Of a stretch of 64,000 nucleotides of DNA, positions 14,454 to 25,180 are shown piece after piece. Position 1 is the first letter of the stretch. Each line of letters opens with the position of its first letter. Source of the stretch: Brachypodius melanocephalos. Taxonomy: Eukaryota; Chordata; Aves; Passeriformes; Pycnonotidae. The position numbers and the translations under genes are program-made. The DNA lies in the NCBI GenBank assembly GCA_013398615.1, contig VZSR01003807.1:4494307-4558306 (forward strand), in the 5' to 3' direction. Below the pieces are notes generated by a model that ran no database searches, had not been told where the DNA came from, and saw only the letters and a list, made by a program, of their open reading frames with translations.

Positions 14454-16399
14454 GTACCACAGTGTTTTAATTGTAATTTCATGTCACAAAGCAAGGATAG
14501 TTGTAACATTGCTTGCTTTGATGTAATATACACAAATCTATCAAGGACAAGGGACAAATCAAATCTATGAATAATATAAGGAATATTTACTGCCCGTTCA
14601 AAGTTTAATTGTTCCTTTGTCTCTTGGCTGGACTCTACTGTGATGTTTTCTATTCTGGGTTTACTTTGAAACTAGTTAGCTGCAGAAGTCCACCCCAAAT
14701 AATACACTTGTCATTTTGCTTGTGTGAACTCAGCTGTAGTAAGCCACACTGCAACTCAAAAGACAAGTTGATTTGTTTGATTCTAACTACACAGAAAAGA
14801 GAGCAATTGTTATATTTGTGGTAAGTTTATATTCTTTGGCATTTATATTGAAATTATTATTACTTTGAGACCTGATTCCGTATCTGAGCATAGTGCAAGT
14901 ATCAAAATGACCCAAAATCATCTAACACGTTTTATCTAAGCCTCCTCTAACTCTGGTACATATGCAGTAGATAGAGTAGTTTGAAAAAATAACTTTGCTG
15001 CTTATTGCAAATAAGGGATTTTGTTTCACAATCACATATGCTCAAATAAATGTTATGAAGACGAAAACGAGCCTCTTGAGGGCAGAACTGGTTTTGTGGA
15101 CAAAGTAATGGATATACTTGGACATTTTGTGCATAGAAAGGGAAGAACATTGTTTAACATACTTGTTTTTTCTTTAGTTAAAATATTCGGTAAGAAAATA
15201 TAATGAAGGTAAAGCATCTGGAAAGACATCTAGAAAGATTTAGAACAAAAAATGATGGTTATCTTGCCAGCTTTCATAACATCACTTTGATTTTCTCTGA
15301 TAGTTCACAGAGTAATGCTTCATTTTCTGTCTCATCATTTTGAATGTATTATTCATAATAATAAATTTTTCACTAGGATATTAATGATTCATTATAATAG
15401 CAGTGATCTTGATGAAGTAATTCATGCTGCTCTGTTTTAAATGAATCTTTTTAACAATAAGAATGTGCTAGGATAGAAGTGGTTGTAGTGCTAGTTGCCT
15501 GTGAGGCCTGAAAGATCTATTTAATGAATTTGTTATCATTCACTAAGTTTGGATATTAAATCTGCAATCTCTCCCCATAAAAAACTCCTGAATATTCTTG
15601 TCTTTAAGGAATACAGTGTAGATTTCATATCACTTCTGTATGCTTGTTTGCTGATGCTGCTTTTTCTCCTTGCTTTATGAAATAATCTGTATTCTGCTCA
15701 TTCTTCATGAGCTTGGGGGTAAAAAAAGCAAACAAAAGAAATCCCATGCAGCTCATCTGTGTTTTAATTTTTAAGGGCTGACGGTTGCTAGGATGAACTC
15801 ATCTGACATCATTTGTAGATATAAACACTGAGCGAGCCATAAAACTATCAAATCCTTAAAGCAAAGTTGACTATTAATAAGAATAAATAAAAATGTTTTT
15901 ATTCTTCATGTCTGTATCCATAGCTGGATCCAATGTTACTATTGCATTATATAAGGGATATAGGAAATGTTCAAAGAGGTATGTGATAATTTGAAGAGTT
16001 CCAACAGAGGTCTTGTGACTGTTAAAAAATTCTGTTTTCCAGTTAGAGTGGGATTGTGATGCACTCGAATGCAAGCAGTAGTGTGGCATCTGATTTACAG
16101 GCAGAGATCAAGGGTGGGGTGCAAACCCAAGCACCAGTAATAGGCCAAACACAAGTAGTAGACTTCAGCTGTCAGCATTTTTGAGAATGCTTGTTACTAT
16201 CCCATGCTTTTCTCTAATATCTTCCAGGATGTGGGTCCTCATGGTGTAGCTGATGTTTTATTAGCACAACTTAGTGTGCACTTTCCTGCCCCAGGATCAC
16301 TAAATAATTCTCACTACTTAAGTCATGGTCAAAATTGAAGATATATCTTGGTAAAATAATTTGGTAACTGCTGACTATTTTATCTCTGTACAGCAATAA

Positions 16400-16745
16400 C
16401 ACTGGGAGATAAGGCAAAAGATGCATGTAGAGGCAAAGTAAAACAAGGACTTCATTCACCTGTTCCCATGGGCAGGCAGGTGTTCATCCTGAGGAAAGCA
16501 AGGCTTCATCATGCATCATGGTGGCTTGTGAAGACAAATGCTGTCATTATGATCACTCCCTGCTTCCTTTTTCATCCTCCCTGGTCTATGTGCTGAGCAC
16601 AAGGTCATATGGTCTGGAATATCCTTTGGGCTTGTTGGAGTCAGCTGTCCTGGCTGTGTCCCCTCACAGCTCCTTGTCACCTCCAGCCTGCTTGCTGGTG
16701 GAGGGACTTGAGGACCAAAAAAGGACTTGACTGAGTGCAAGGTGC
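16400..16745 (-). mobile_element. ERVL-like LTR fragment
   Basis: This matches the interior of a common avian ERVL-like LTR read in antisense. In order: AAAACAAGGACTTCATTCACC, GGCAGGCAGGTGTTCATCC, AAGACAAATGCTGTCATTATG, the block around the TATA region (TGAGCACAAGGTCATATGGTCTGGAATATCC), GTCAGCTGTCCTGGCTGTGTCCCC and CAGCCTGCTTGCTGGTGG. Both LTR ends are missing, so no target duplication can be seen. In the sense direction the TATA position is eroded. The left limit is approximate and resemblance fades after about 16745. It is a relic with no coding content. Confidence 0.8.
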
Positions 16746-17355
16746 AAATTGCTCAAATTGACCCCGTATCTTGAAGAACAGGATAACAGATAAGCAAGAC
16801 ATCAGGTCTACATTATTTGCAATTTTATTAATGGGAGACAGTCCTGAATATGAAACACACAGGCTTGCCCAAGATAAACACGACTACCTCATCTGTAGAG
16901 GTGTAATAGCTCAAGACAAATATTTCAATTTCTACCAATTTCAATGCAAATCTGTTTCAAAACAGATCTTGATCTAGGAATAGGTTGCAAGCGTCATGTG
17001 TATAACAATTTATAAACCATCAAAATTTTTAACATGGAAAAAGTTGCAGCAGCAAGAATAACAAAACCCATAGAAGATGTGCTGAAGATAAAATTTAAAA
17101 TGCTTACTTTCCTTATCTCATGCATTTACTTCTTCAGCAAGTTTTGTCAAATCTATAGCATGAATTTTTATTTTATTGTTTATTAAGAAGAAAATAAGGG
17201 AGGGCTATCAGAAAAAAGGGCAAAAGTCTCATAGTCATGGTTTAACCCCAGCCAGCAGCCAAGCCCCTCACAGCTGCTCATGCACTCCTCCAGCGGGATC
17301 AGGGAGAGAATCAGAAATTTAAAAGGGAGAAAGCAGAAAAGGCCTTGGCTCTGTG

Positions 17356-17361
17356 CAAGCC
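17356..17361 (+). repeat. Target-site duplication CAAGCC, left copy
   Basis: Identical to 17853-17858. It is the 6-bp duplication made when the nested LTR element integrated into the older LTR. Removing everything between the copies restores continuity of the older LTR consensus, which supports the call. Confidence 0.82.
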
Positions 17362-17391
17362 TGCAGGAGAAGCGAATACAGCTGACCTTGC

Positions 17392-17454
17392 CCTGATAAG
17401 TAGCAGCTGTGTTAATTACCCAGTACAGCCTCACCCCTGATGAGTAACAGCTGT
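17392..17454 (+). promoter_or_regulatory. Duplicated enhancer-like 19-mers in nested LTR U3
   Basis: CCTGATAAGTAGCAGCTGT at 17392 and CCTGATGAGTAACAGCTGT at 17436 differ at two positions and lie 44 bp apart. Each contains the E-box CAGCTG; CCAAT and a TATA-like box follow within 40 bp. Direct repeats here are usual for retroviral U3 enhancers. Activity is inferred, not shown. Confidence 0.6.
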
Positions 17455-17582
17455 AACCAATAAAGATAAGTCCGATAAAAGGGAGTGGGTTAGGTGGTGA
17501 AGGGGATCATCATGGAGGAACACTGAAGGAGGACAGTCATGAAGAAGGAGGATCCTGGGGAGGGAGTATCACTGCTGTGAGG

Positions 17583-17682
17583 NNNNNNNNNNNNNNNNNN
17601 NNNNNNNNNNNNNNNNNNNNNNNNNNNNNNNNNNNNNNNNNNNNNNNNNNNNNNNNNNNNNNNNNNNNNNNNNNNNNNNNNN
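17583..17682. other. Assembly gap (100 N)
   Basis: Exactly 100 N, the customary placeholder for a gap of unknown size. It sits inside the nested LTR element, so missing repetitive sequence is the likely cause. Any frame translated across it is meaningless. Confidence 0.98.
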
Positions 17683-17763
17683 GCAAGGGAAACCTACAGT
17701 AGGAGCTTGCTGCAGCCACAGTCACTGAATGGTTGGAGTCACGATGGCTGGGCTGTAAAGAGG

Positions 17764-17769
17764 AATAAA
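17764..17769 (+). terminator. Polyadenylation signal of nested LTR
   Basis: AATAAA on the + strand, about 83 bp before the LTR end, followed at a distance by the T/G-rich stretch GTCTGTGTCTTGTCTC. It lies in the sense orientation of RYR2, so it could in principle cause premature polyadenylation of the RYR2 pre-mRNA in intron 2. Confidence 0.6.
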
Positions 17770-17852
17770 TCAGGACCCTTTTCATGCTGTGATAAACAAG
17801 AAGTCTGTGTCTTGTCTCATTTCTACCCTCTAATGAGAGGGCTGCTGCAACA

Positions 17853-17858
17853 CAAGCC
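17853..17858 (+). repeat. Target-site duplication CAAGCC, right copy
   Basis: Right-hand partner of the copy at 17356-17361. It directly follows the terminal CA of the nested LTR. Confidence 0.82.
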
Positions 17859-20800
17859 CTGTTCAGCAGGGCTGACAAAAAGATCTTGATATTATCAACC
17901 CTGTGTTCAGCACAAATCCAAAACACAGCCCCTAGCAGATACTGGGAAGAAAATTAACTCTACTCCAGCAGACCTGTAAACGTCTTTTTTGAAAATCGTC
18001 TATAGGTAATTTTGTTTCATCATTGTTTGCTGTACTTTTAAATTTATTCCTTGTGTGGAAGACCATCCCTTTTATCAAAACCAAAATTAAGATTAATTAA
18101 TGCATCTCAATATTAGTGAGATCTGTTTCTTTACATTTGAATGGTAGTTGTTGCTTTCTATATATAAACAGATTGGTGATATGAGGAAGTCTATTCATTA
18201 AAAGATTTTGTTGTCTGCTAGTGAAGTAATCTTTCTTTAGACTTAAATAATGCATGGATTCCTGAAAAACAAATAAGGTGGACCTGTGTTTTAACAGCTT
18301 CTGAAAACTATTCCTGTCCATAGTGCAGAATGAAAAATACTCAGCCCTCCGTCAGTCACAAAGGTGGTGTTGATCCCTTGTGAAGCACTGCACAGCAGAA
18401 CACTGAAAGCTGAGTTATGCTTTTCTAAATGGCATAAGGATTTGGGGTTTTTTCCTGTGTTTATGGCAGCTGGTAAACTCATATTAATTTCATTATGTCC
18501 TGAGGTATGGACCTACTTTACATCATTAAAAAGTACTGATAAAAACTATGTGTGAGGTTTTTTTCCTCTTGATGTCTCTGTAATTTGGATTTGAGAGAGG
18601 GGAGGATAACATAATGAAGGTTTTTGAAGGTCTAAAAAGGTCTCTCAAGTTGGTTTTTGGTTTTGGGTTTTTTTTTCTTCCTTCAACTTCTTGAAGAAGG
18701 CAGTACAGCGTGTGATCCTATGGTTTGATCTCCTTACATGTGAGTTACAGTGCTGAGAGCAGAGTCCAGAAACTGGTAATAATTCTATTTGTAAAGTTAA
18801 GGAGACATTTCCCAGGGAAGTAAGACTTTGATAACTTATTTTCCATTTTACTTTTGAAGAGTCTTTTCTGTGTCAGAGCAGAAAGGTTCTTCAGATTTGG
18901 TACTGGTCTAGTGTAGGCCAGTTGGTTGGGAATTCTTGACTCCATCATCCAGAATATGTCAGTGATGCTCTGTTGTTTGTTGGCCCCTAGATGCTACTGT
19001 TGTGTGAGAGGGGGTAGAAAAAAAGTCTGGTGGTAAGACTGATATACTGTTTCTTGTGCTGACAAATATAAATAATTTGATTTTTATCTCTTTGCCCTTT
19101 TCTTTTTGGCCAGATGAATTGGCAGGAGCTGGACAGGTGGCTGTGCTTAAAAGGAAGGGGAGAACTGGGGGAGAGGACTGGAGATTATACCTGGCACAGC
19201 CAAGGCTACATGAAAGTGTGATTCTTTAGTATTTATGCAAGCTGTTTCCATGCCAGGAGTCCAATTCTGTATGGTTGTGTCTGGAGAAGGATGTCTGAGT
19301 GATGGGACAATGGCCTGAATTCCTGTACCCTGATTGCCTCTGGGAGAGAAACTCTTTTCTCTGTTTGTCTTCTGGAGCATAAATCTGAACGCAAGAGTTG
19401 CCTTCTTTTTTTGTCTTTTACAGCAAACATATTCCCAGTGGCCAAGACAAATAGTCTGTCTCCAGAGACACTGAGTCTGAAACTCTCTGACAGCTGAGAA
19501 ATAGTATCTGCCTTGTGCACAGTTTTTGATCGTGTAAACACAAATAGATGAAACATCATGTGGTGTCCATTAAAATATGGATGCAAGTAGATACTTTCTG
19601 AGTAGTTACTGACATAATGAAGCAGTCAGTTTTTAAAAAATTGATTCACTCTGAGAAATTAGATCAGTGTTGTTTGCTTGTGTTTACATTGAGTCATTCT
19701 TCAAATATGCCATTTAGTAAGGTGATTGAATTTTTTTAAATGAAATTGCCGTGGTTCATTTCTGTACATGTGTTTCCACTTCATCCTTTTAAAATAAGTC
19801 AAAAATTTTGTCAGAGCTTTGTAGCAACACCTCCAGGCTCATTTTTAAATTGCTTTTGTGTCATGTTGCTAAAATGAATATTCCCATTTAATGGTAAAGA
19901 TGGCACTTAATCTTATGTAATCTTATGTTCAGAGAACTCCGTTTAGCAGACTTTGACTAAAACTGTTGATTTTAATAATTTAAATGAAGAGAATTTATGA
20001 ATACTTATACATTAGTTGGCCTGCTTGACATACATAAATTAGACACAGGTAGATGAAGCCTTCACAGGTGTAGATCAGACAGGATTTTGTTCAGTTCTTT
20101 CCCAATAAAATGCTCTGGAGGAGTACTGTAAGTTAGAACAGTGTGCTTTGCAACATTGTATGTAGTTTATGCAACATAAGGTTTACAAATTCCTAAATAT
20201 TATTTTTATTATTTCTGTATATCAAATTCAGTTTTTACTACTTGTAAATATTGTATAAATTTTGAGCCTAGATGCAGATTGGTAGTTACATTGATTAGAC
20301 CTGATTGTGATCTTTGCCCTTAGTCCCAGAAACCAACATGAATATTTCTTGAGATGGAAAGTGAATAATTTAAAATGCATGTGAAACATTTGGACTATGA
20401 AAAACACTGTCAGATCTCCATGGCTGTAAAGCAGAAATAGAGATATGGCTTAATATCAGCTGAAAATTGTGAGCATTATTACTTGGCATAACAATACAGT
20501 TTAGTGTATTTGTACTGTCACCTGCAAGTCAGGTAGTTTTTAAAAAGGAAACAAAATATGTGATATCAAACAGGTCACTACAGACTAAATAGTGTAATAA
20601 TATCAGATCCAATCTGTGAAATGTTACTGTTTTAATTTTTCATGATGTCTCTTGTTGGAGGTGTTCAAAGTTTTAAATTCACACAGGAATGGATTATTTC
20701 TTATCTTAAAGAAATATTTTCTATCAAGTCTTGTTTTGCCAGAGATGCACATTGAGTTTTATCTTAATAAGGCATTATTTGCTACAAAATATGAATTTAA

Positions 20801-21256
20801 AGCTCTCCTATCTTCAAACTGTGCAGTTGTGAATGGGAAAGAATTTTTTTTAAGTCATGCTTTATATTTTTATAAGTAAGGCATTATTATAGGCCAGTTC
20901 TCTGGTTTTGGGGATAACCCTGAATGCTTAACAGTTACTTAGAAACCATGGAGTTTTATTGTAAGACTTTAAATGTATTGTGTACTTGGGATTTTCTTGT
21001 CAAAATGTATTTTAGAAATATGTAACACTGTAAATTTAATGAACAAAACTTGAGTTGTAATTTTTCCAGTCAAATATATGGTTTGCAACTTTGTTCATTA
21101 TTTAAATGTATGTTAAAAGCAAGCAAACCCTAAATGTTTACAAACCCACATATGATGTAGCTGTTTTGGGTGTTTTTTCTTGTTTGTGTTAAAAAATAAG
21201 GGTTTTTTGTTTTTGTGGGGGGTTTTTTTGTGTTTGTTTCTTTGTTTGCATTTGTG

Positions 21257-21259
<3 letters not shown>

Positions 21260-21288
<29 letters not shown>
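21260..21288 (+). repeat. Poly-T tract (T29) with acceptor-like GGTAG
   Basis: 29 uninterrupted T followed by GGTAG, the same five bases that follow the T23 run at the exon 2 acceptor. G/T-rich sequence precedes it (21170-21259). The sequence after TAG does not code for a RYR2-like peptide, so this is a decoy-like site rather than an exon. Confidence 0.85.
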
Positions 21289-24200
21289 GGTAGAACAGAT
21301 GTAGGAATTCCACTTCTGGTCTAAAATAAGTGAAGAAAACCTGAAAAATATCATTAATTCAGTTTTCCTTTATAACTACATATCCCAGTAACTGTTTAGT
21401 CATCTCATTACCTGAAGATTAAAATGTAAAAAGAAATAGATATTATGCTGAAAAATCTTGTCCAATAGATGGCTGTAACACAAACACCATGATCGAATAA
21501 AGTCAGATATGTGATGTACAGCCCTGTAATTGATTTGGTAAATTTCTAGAGGCTTCTAAAAACCTGCCAGTTTGCTGCAATTTATTTTCTGAGTCCTAAC
21601 ATTTTTAGTACAGTTCCTAGTAAAAAGGAAAATTGCTATCATTGAATGTTGGGTTTGCCCATGTGCATTTTGACATCCTCTTCAGAGCAGTGCCCTTATC
21701 CACGTGCACAGTTGATGGGTTTTGGTAGTTGGGTTTGTCTTTTTTCCCATTCAGCATACAAGTCTTTTGACTCCTTAATAGTTTTGGGACTATGTGCTAA
21801 GGACTGCAAACAGATTAACTTGTTTTCACCAAACTGACTGTAATAAAATACAGTAAGAAAGTCCTTGAAAGATAAATAAGTAATATATAGAGGAAATTCA
21901 AATTATTTTGAGGTAGCAGTTCTTGTTTGGGTACATTCATGTCTGATGGAAGTTAGAGCTGCTGGCTTTTCAGAGCAAGAACAGCCCCAGAAGCTTCAGG
22001 CTTGCTGCCTTACCCTGGGAAGCTGAACATCACAAGGTTACACAGTTGGCATGTTCTGCCAAGTCCCCTGGAGCTCAGCATTTTAAATATTTTCTCTGAA
22101 GGGTCTAGAGTGAAATGTACTTCATTAGTACATGCAGAGTAGTTACAAAGCAGTCATTTGAATTTTAATTAGACTGATATGTAGCTGCACATCTGAAAAC
22201 CTGAAAAAACATTCATAAATCTGTGTTTCAAGCTAAGAACACATAAAAGTATAAATGCTTATTTTAAGCCTTTTAGATGAATGTTTGTCTAAAACAGCAG
22301 TTTCAAATTAGCTTCATACCCTTTCTTAGCACTTCAAGTCATGGTGCTATTACTTTGTACTCAGTATTTTTAAGAACTGTTAAGCTAAATCTGGTCCAGC
22401 AGACTCCTATGAGTAATCCTAGCCCAATAGGCTCTAAGAAATTAGGGCAAAGAAATGTAGTCTATTAATGAGTGATTCTGTGTTTATTTGAGGCATCTAA
22501 TATTGATCATATCTGAAATATGGGAAAAAGAGTATTAAAAATTTTTTAACAAAAAGAAAGAAGAAACTTAGACCTTTTGGGTCATGATTTTCAAGATTTT
22601 AGACTTTACCTCCTGGTTACTTTCCCATTAAAAAGGAGGAAGATTATTTGTGGCTTTGGGAAAACTGAAGGAATGCTGTAACTTGTTATCATAACAAGAG
22701 TGTTTTCAACATTAAATTAAGAGTGTTAGTTTATAAATACTCTGAATTGAATGAGGGAAGTTGGGCAAGTGGAAGTAGTTTGGAGTTTGAAGATGTATGC
22801 TTTGTGACCCTGTATTTGAATCCCAGATGGAAGTTGTTTTAGTAACTTTGCTAGTGCTGACTGTTGGGTTACGATATGCAAATACAAGAATAACTTTTTC
22901 TGGTTACACAAACAAAACAACATTTGCTTTATTTTGCATTAAAAAATAACAGAGGCCAGATGGTAAAAGAAGCTATTACACTCTTAAAGATTATGCATAA
23001 ATGAACAAGATCACAATTCAGGCTGTATTTCCTGAGTGTTCAATTATTTTTGAATAGTTGTTGAATGTTTGCTGTTTGTTTGAAAACCTGCGGATAATAG
23101 AGATGGACATGCATAATGCTAATTGGTGTTTTTGAGCTTTAACTCCTTCCAAGTTCTCTTTTCCTTCCCTACTGGATATAAAGAATATATTTAAGAGTGG
23201 GAAGTTTATTCCACCTTCCAGATGTTTGTACTCTTGTCTTGACATATTTAAAAAGACACTGTCCACAAAACATTTGCGTTTTCTTGAGCACTGACTTTTT
23301 ACATGCGATTTAAAAAGAACAGGAAACCAATGGCACCGTGCTGATTTCAAACGTCTGATACGATCTTCCCTTTACAATACTGAAAACTCTACTTCTATCC
23401 CACATCTAAATGTCATTTAATGATAACAGGGATTTATGAAATTCAGGTTTTCTTGGTGCTCCTCCAAGTACTGACCAGTTATATTTGCGGAGTACAATGT
23501 TTACAGCTGGCGATAAGGCAATAATTGACAGAAATGCGAATCAAAATTAACAGTTGTTCAAATGGCTTTAGACAATGTAGGATAAATTCGTTTTGACAAT
23601 TTAAGGTGCTTTAAACAGACAAGGCATATATTGATCTTTAAAAGAAGTAGCAAGGACAAGTTATTTCTATATGAAGGAAAATGACAAAACTGTGGCATTT
23701 TGAGTACTGTGAGAGAAAAAGAAACAGGGCTAGTGCAGGACTTGCTTGAGAAGGTTGGACAGAGGTCCCAGAAGGCAAACAAATGCTCAGTGCAGTATGA
23801 AATATGAACCAACTTTCCAAGAAAGCATTTGAGGGCCCATTATTCAATAAATTAGAAAGCCCAGTAATACAGAATTTCTCTTTCTAGTGTATGTAAGTTG
23901 ATTGAGTATTAACAATTAAAAAGGCTCATAGAAATGAAGTCAAATTGCAATAAGGTCTTATTTTTAAATAAGAAACATGCCTAGTTTGATTAGCTGTTTT
24001 AAGAATAAAGCTTAATAAGCTTTGAGTGCCATATTTGATATTTGATATGGTCTGAAGTACACTAACAATAAATTAAGCCTCTTTGGGCTGATACGTTTGA
24101 AAAATGCGTATAGATTAATGACCATGTAAGTATTCATTAGCTCAAAGTGGCAAAATAATTCCTTTGCATATTGCACATTTCTGGCTAATTTATCATGGAG

Positions 24201-24330
24201 GTGATACACATAACTGTCTGCAGAATTCTTACTAGAATTTTTTTGCCTATAGAAAATGGGAGTTCCTTAGAAGAATTAATTAAAAAGAATTTTGGTTATT
24301 TTGAAGAACTTACAAGTATGTGAATTTCTT

Positions 24331-24358
24331 TTTGGTCTGTTTTTTGAAACAGACCAAA
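24331..24358. repeat. Perfect 12-bp inverted repeat, 4-nt loop
   Basis: TTTGGTCTGTTT (24331-24342) and AAACAGACCAAA (24347-24358) are exact reverse complements around TTTG. The transcript could form a 12-bp hairpin. It is too short for a usual microRNA precursor. Confidence 0.9.
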
Positions 24359-25164
24359 TACCAGACATTTTTATTTTAAACCCCAGCATGGACAGGCACC
24401 TGAGTAGGGAAGTGGAACATCTTCGCCTGGTTAGTTGAAAGTTCAGATATTGGCAAATTAAAATTAGGAGCATCTAGAAAATGGTGTGTGCTTGTGCATA
24501 GTAGGTGTCCGCAAAGGTCTGTAGTTATTATCCAATGTCAGAATGTGAAATTTTGAAAAGGAAGATCTTGACTCAGTGGTAAAGGAGGAAATTCCAGGTT
24601 GGTCAATGATCTAAATGAATGCCACAGTCTTATGCAGGGGTGATACATACTGCCTCCTGATGATATTCCCCCCTAAACTTGTATTCAAGGGTAGCAGGAA
24701 AAATGTCCCCAGATTGTTTAGGTCCTTGAGACTGTCTTTTTCCTCTCTGAATTTTTAAGCCTCTAAATTTGTTGCCTCTTGCATAATTCACATCCGAGGC
24801 AGGTGAGAAATGCGTGTGGGTATTTCTGTCTAGACAGTACTTTGTGGAAGATTTTTGTTCTGTGTGTTACTGAATGATAAGCAAAGAATTATTTAAAGCA
24901 GCAGTTGGTTTTATCTTAACAGCTTAGTAGCAATATTTGGGCACCTTAGACCAAGAAAGAACAACATTTGAATGGTAAGAACAAATTACTCTTGGCATTA
25001 TTCTTTTTGATTTTGTAGTAAATAGGGGTGTATATTAAAACAAATGTTTATTTTTCACATCATGCAGTGGATGTTCTAATGTAGTGCCATGCCAAGGCAA
25101 GCAGTGGCTTTATATACTTAGACATTGATAGATAAGCCACAGTTTTCCTGTATACATGGTGGGC

Positions 25165-25180
25165 TTTTTTTTTTTTTTTT
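25165..25180 (+). repeat. Poly-T tract (T16)
   Basis: Run of 16 T followed by CCAAACAG in intron 2. No exon-like sequence follows. Confidence 0.9.

Larger units (their letters stand above)
17362..17852 (+). mobile_element. Nested ERVK-like LTR insertion, gapped
   Basis: The insertion starts TGCAGGAGAAG and ends GCTGCAACA, the TG...CA ends of retroviral LTRs. It is flanked by identical 6-bp copies CAAGCC (17356-17361 and 17853-17858), a duplication length typical of ERVK/alpharetrovirus-like integration. On the + strand it has LTR promoter order: two near-identical 19-mers (17392-17410 and 17436-17454, two mismatches), CCAAT at 17457, a TATA-like GATAAAAG at 17474 and the polyadenylation signal AATAAA at 17764. 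The 100-N gap at 17583-17682 lies between promoter and poly(A) signal. It may therefore be a solo LTR of about 0.5 kb or a provirus whose internal part is missing from the assembly. No coding sequence is visible on either side of the gap. The family assignment is inferred from the duplication length and layout. Confidence 0.78.
17238..17977 (-). mobile_element. ERVL-like LTR, internally deleted and split by a later insertion
   Basis: The left part (17238-17361) begins TGGTTTAACCCCAGCCAGCAG and ends AGGCCTTGGCTCTGTGCAAGCC. The right part (17859 to about 17977) continues with CTGTTCAGCAGGGCTGAC, TATTATCAACCCTG, TTCAGCACAAATCCAAAACACAG and GAAGAAAATTAACTCTACTCCAGC. Together they are the two ends of the antisense avian ERVL-like LTR. 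Its middle, roughly from the GGTAAAAG block to the AGCAGAAAAGG block, is deleted. The 17362-17852 segment is a separate, younger insertion flanked by CAAGCC. The outer right boundary is uncertain by several bases because the terminal ACCAGNACA is eroded. Confidence 0.85.

Noticed and set aside
14343..14570. 75-codon + frame overlapping exon 2
   Set aside because: Its first part is the real exon 2 frame, but codons after 14453 read through the GT donor into intron 2; it is not a separate gene.
17537..17926. 129-codon minus frame across the N gap
   Set aside because: It includes the 100 N as codons and lies in LTR sequence, so it has no meaning as a protein.
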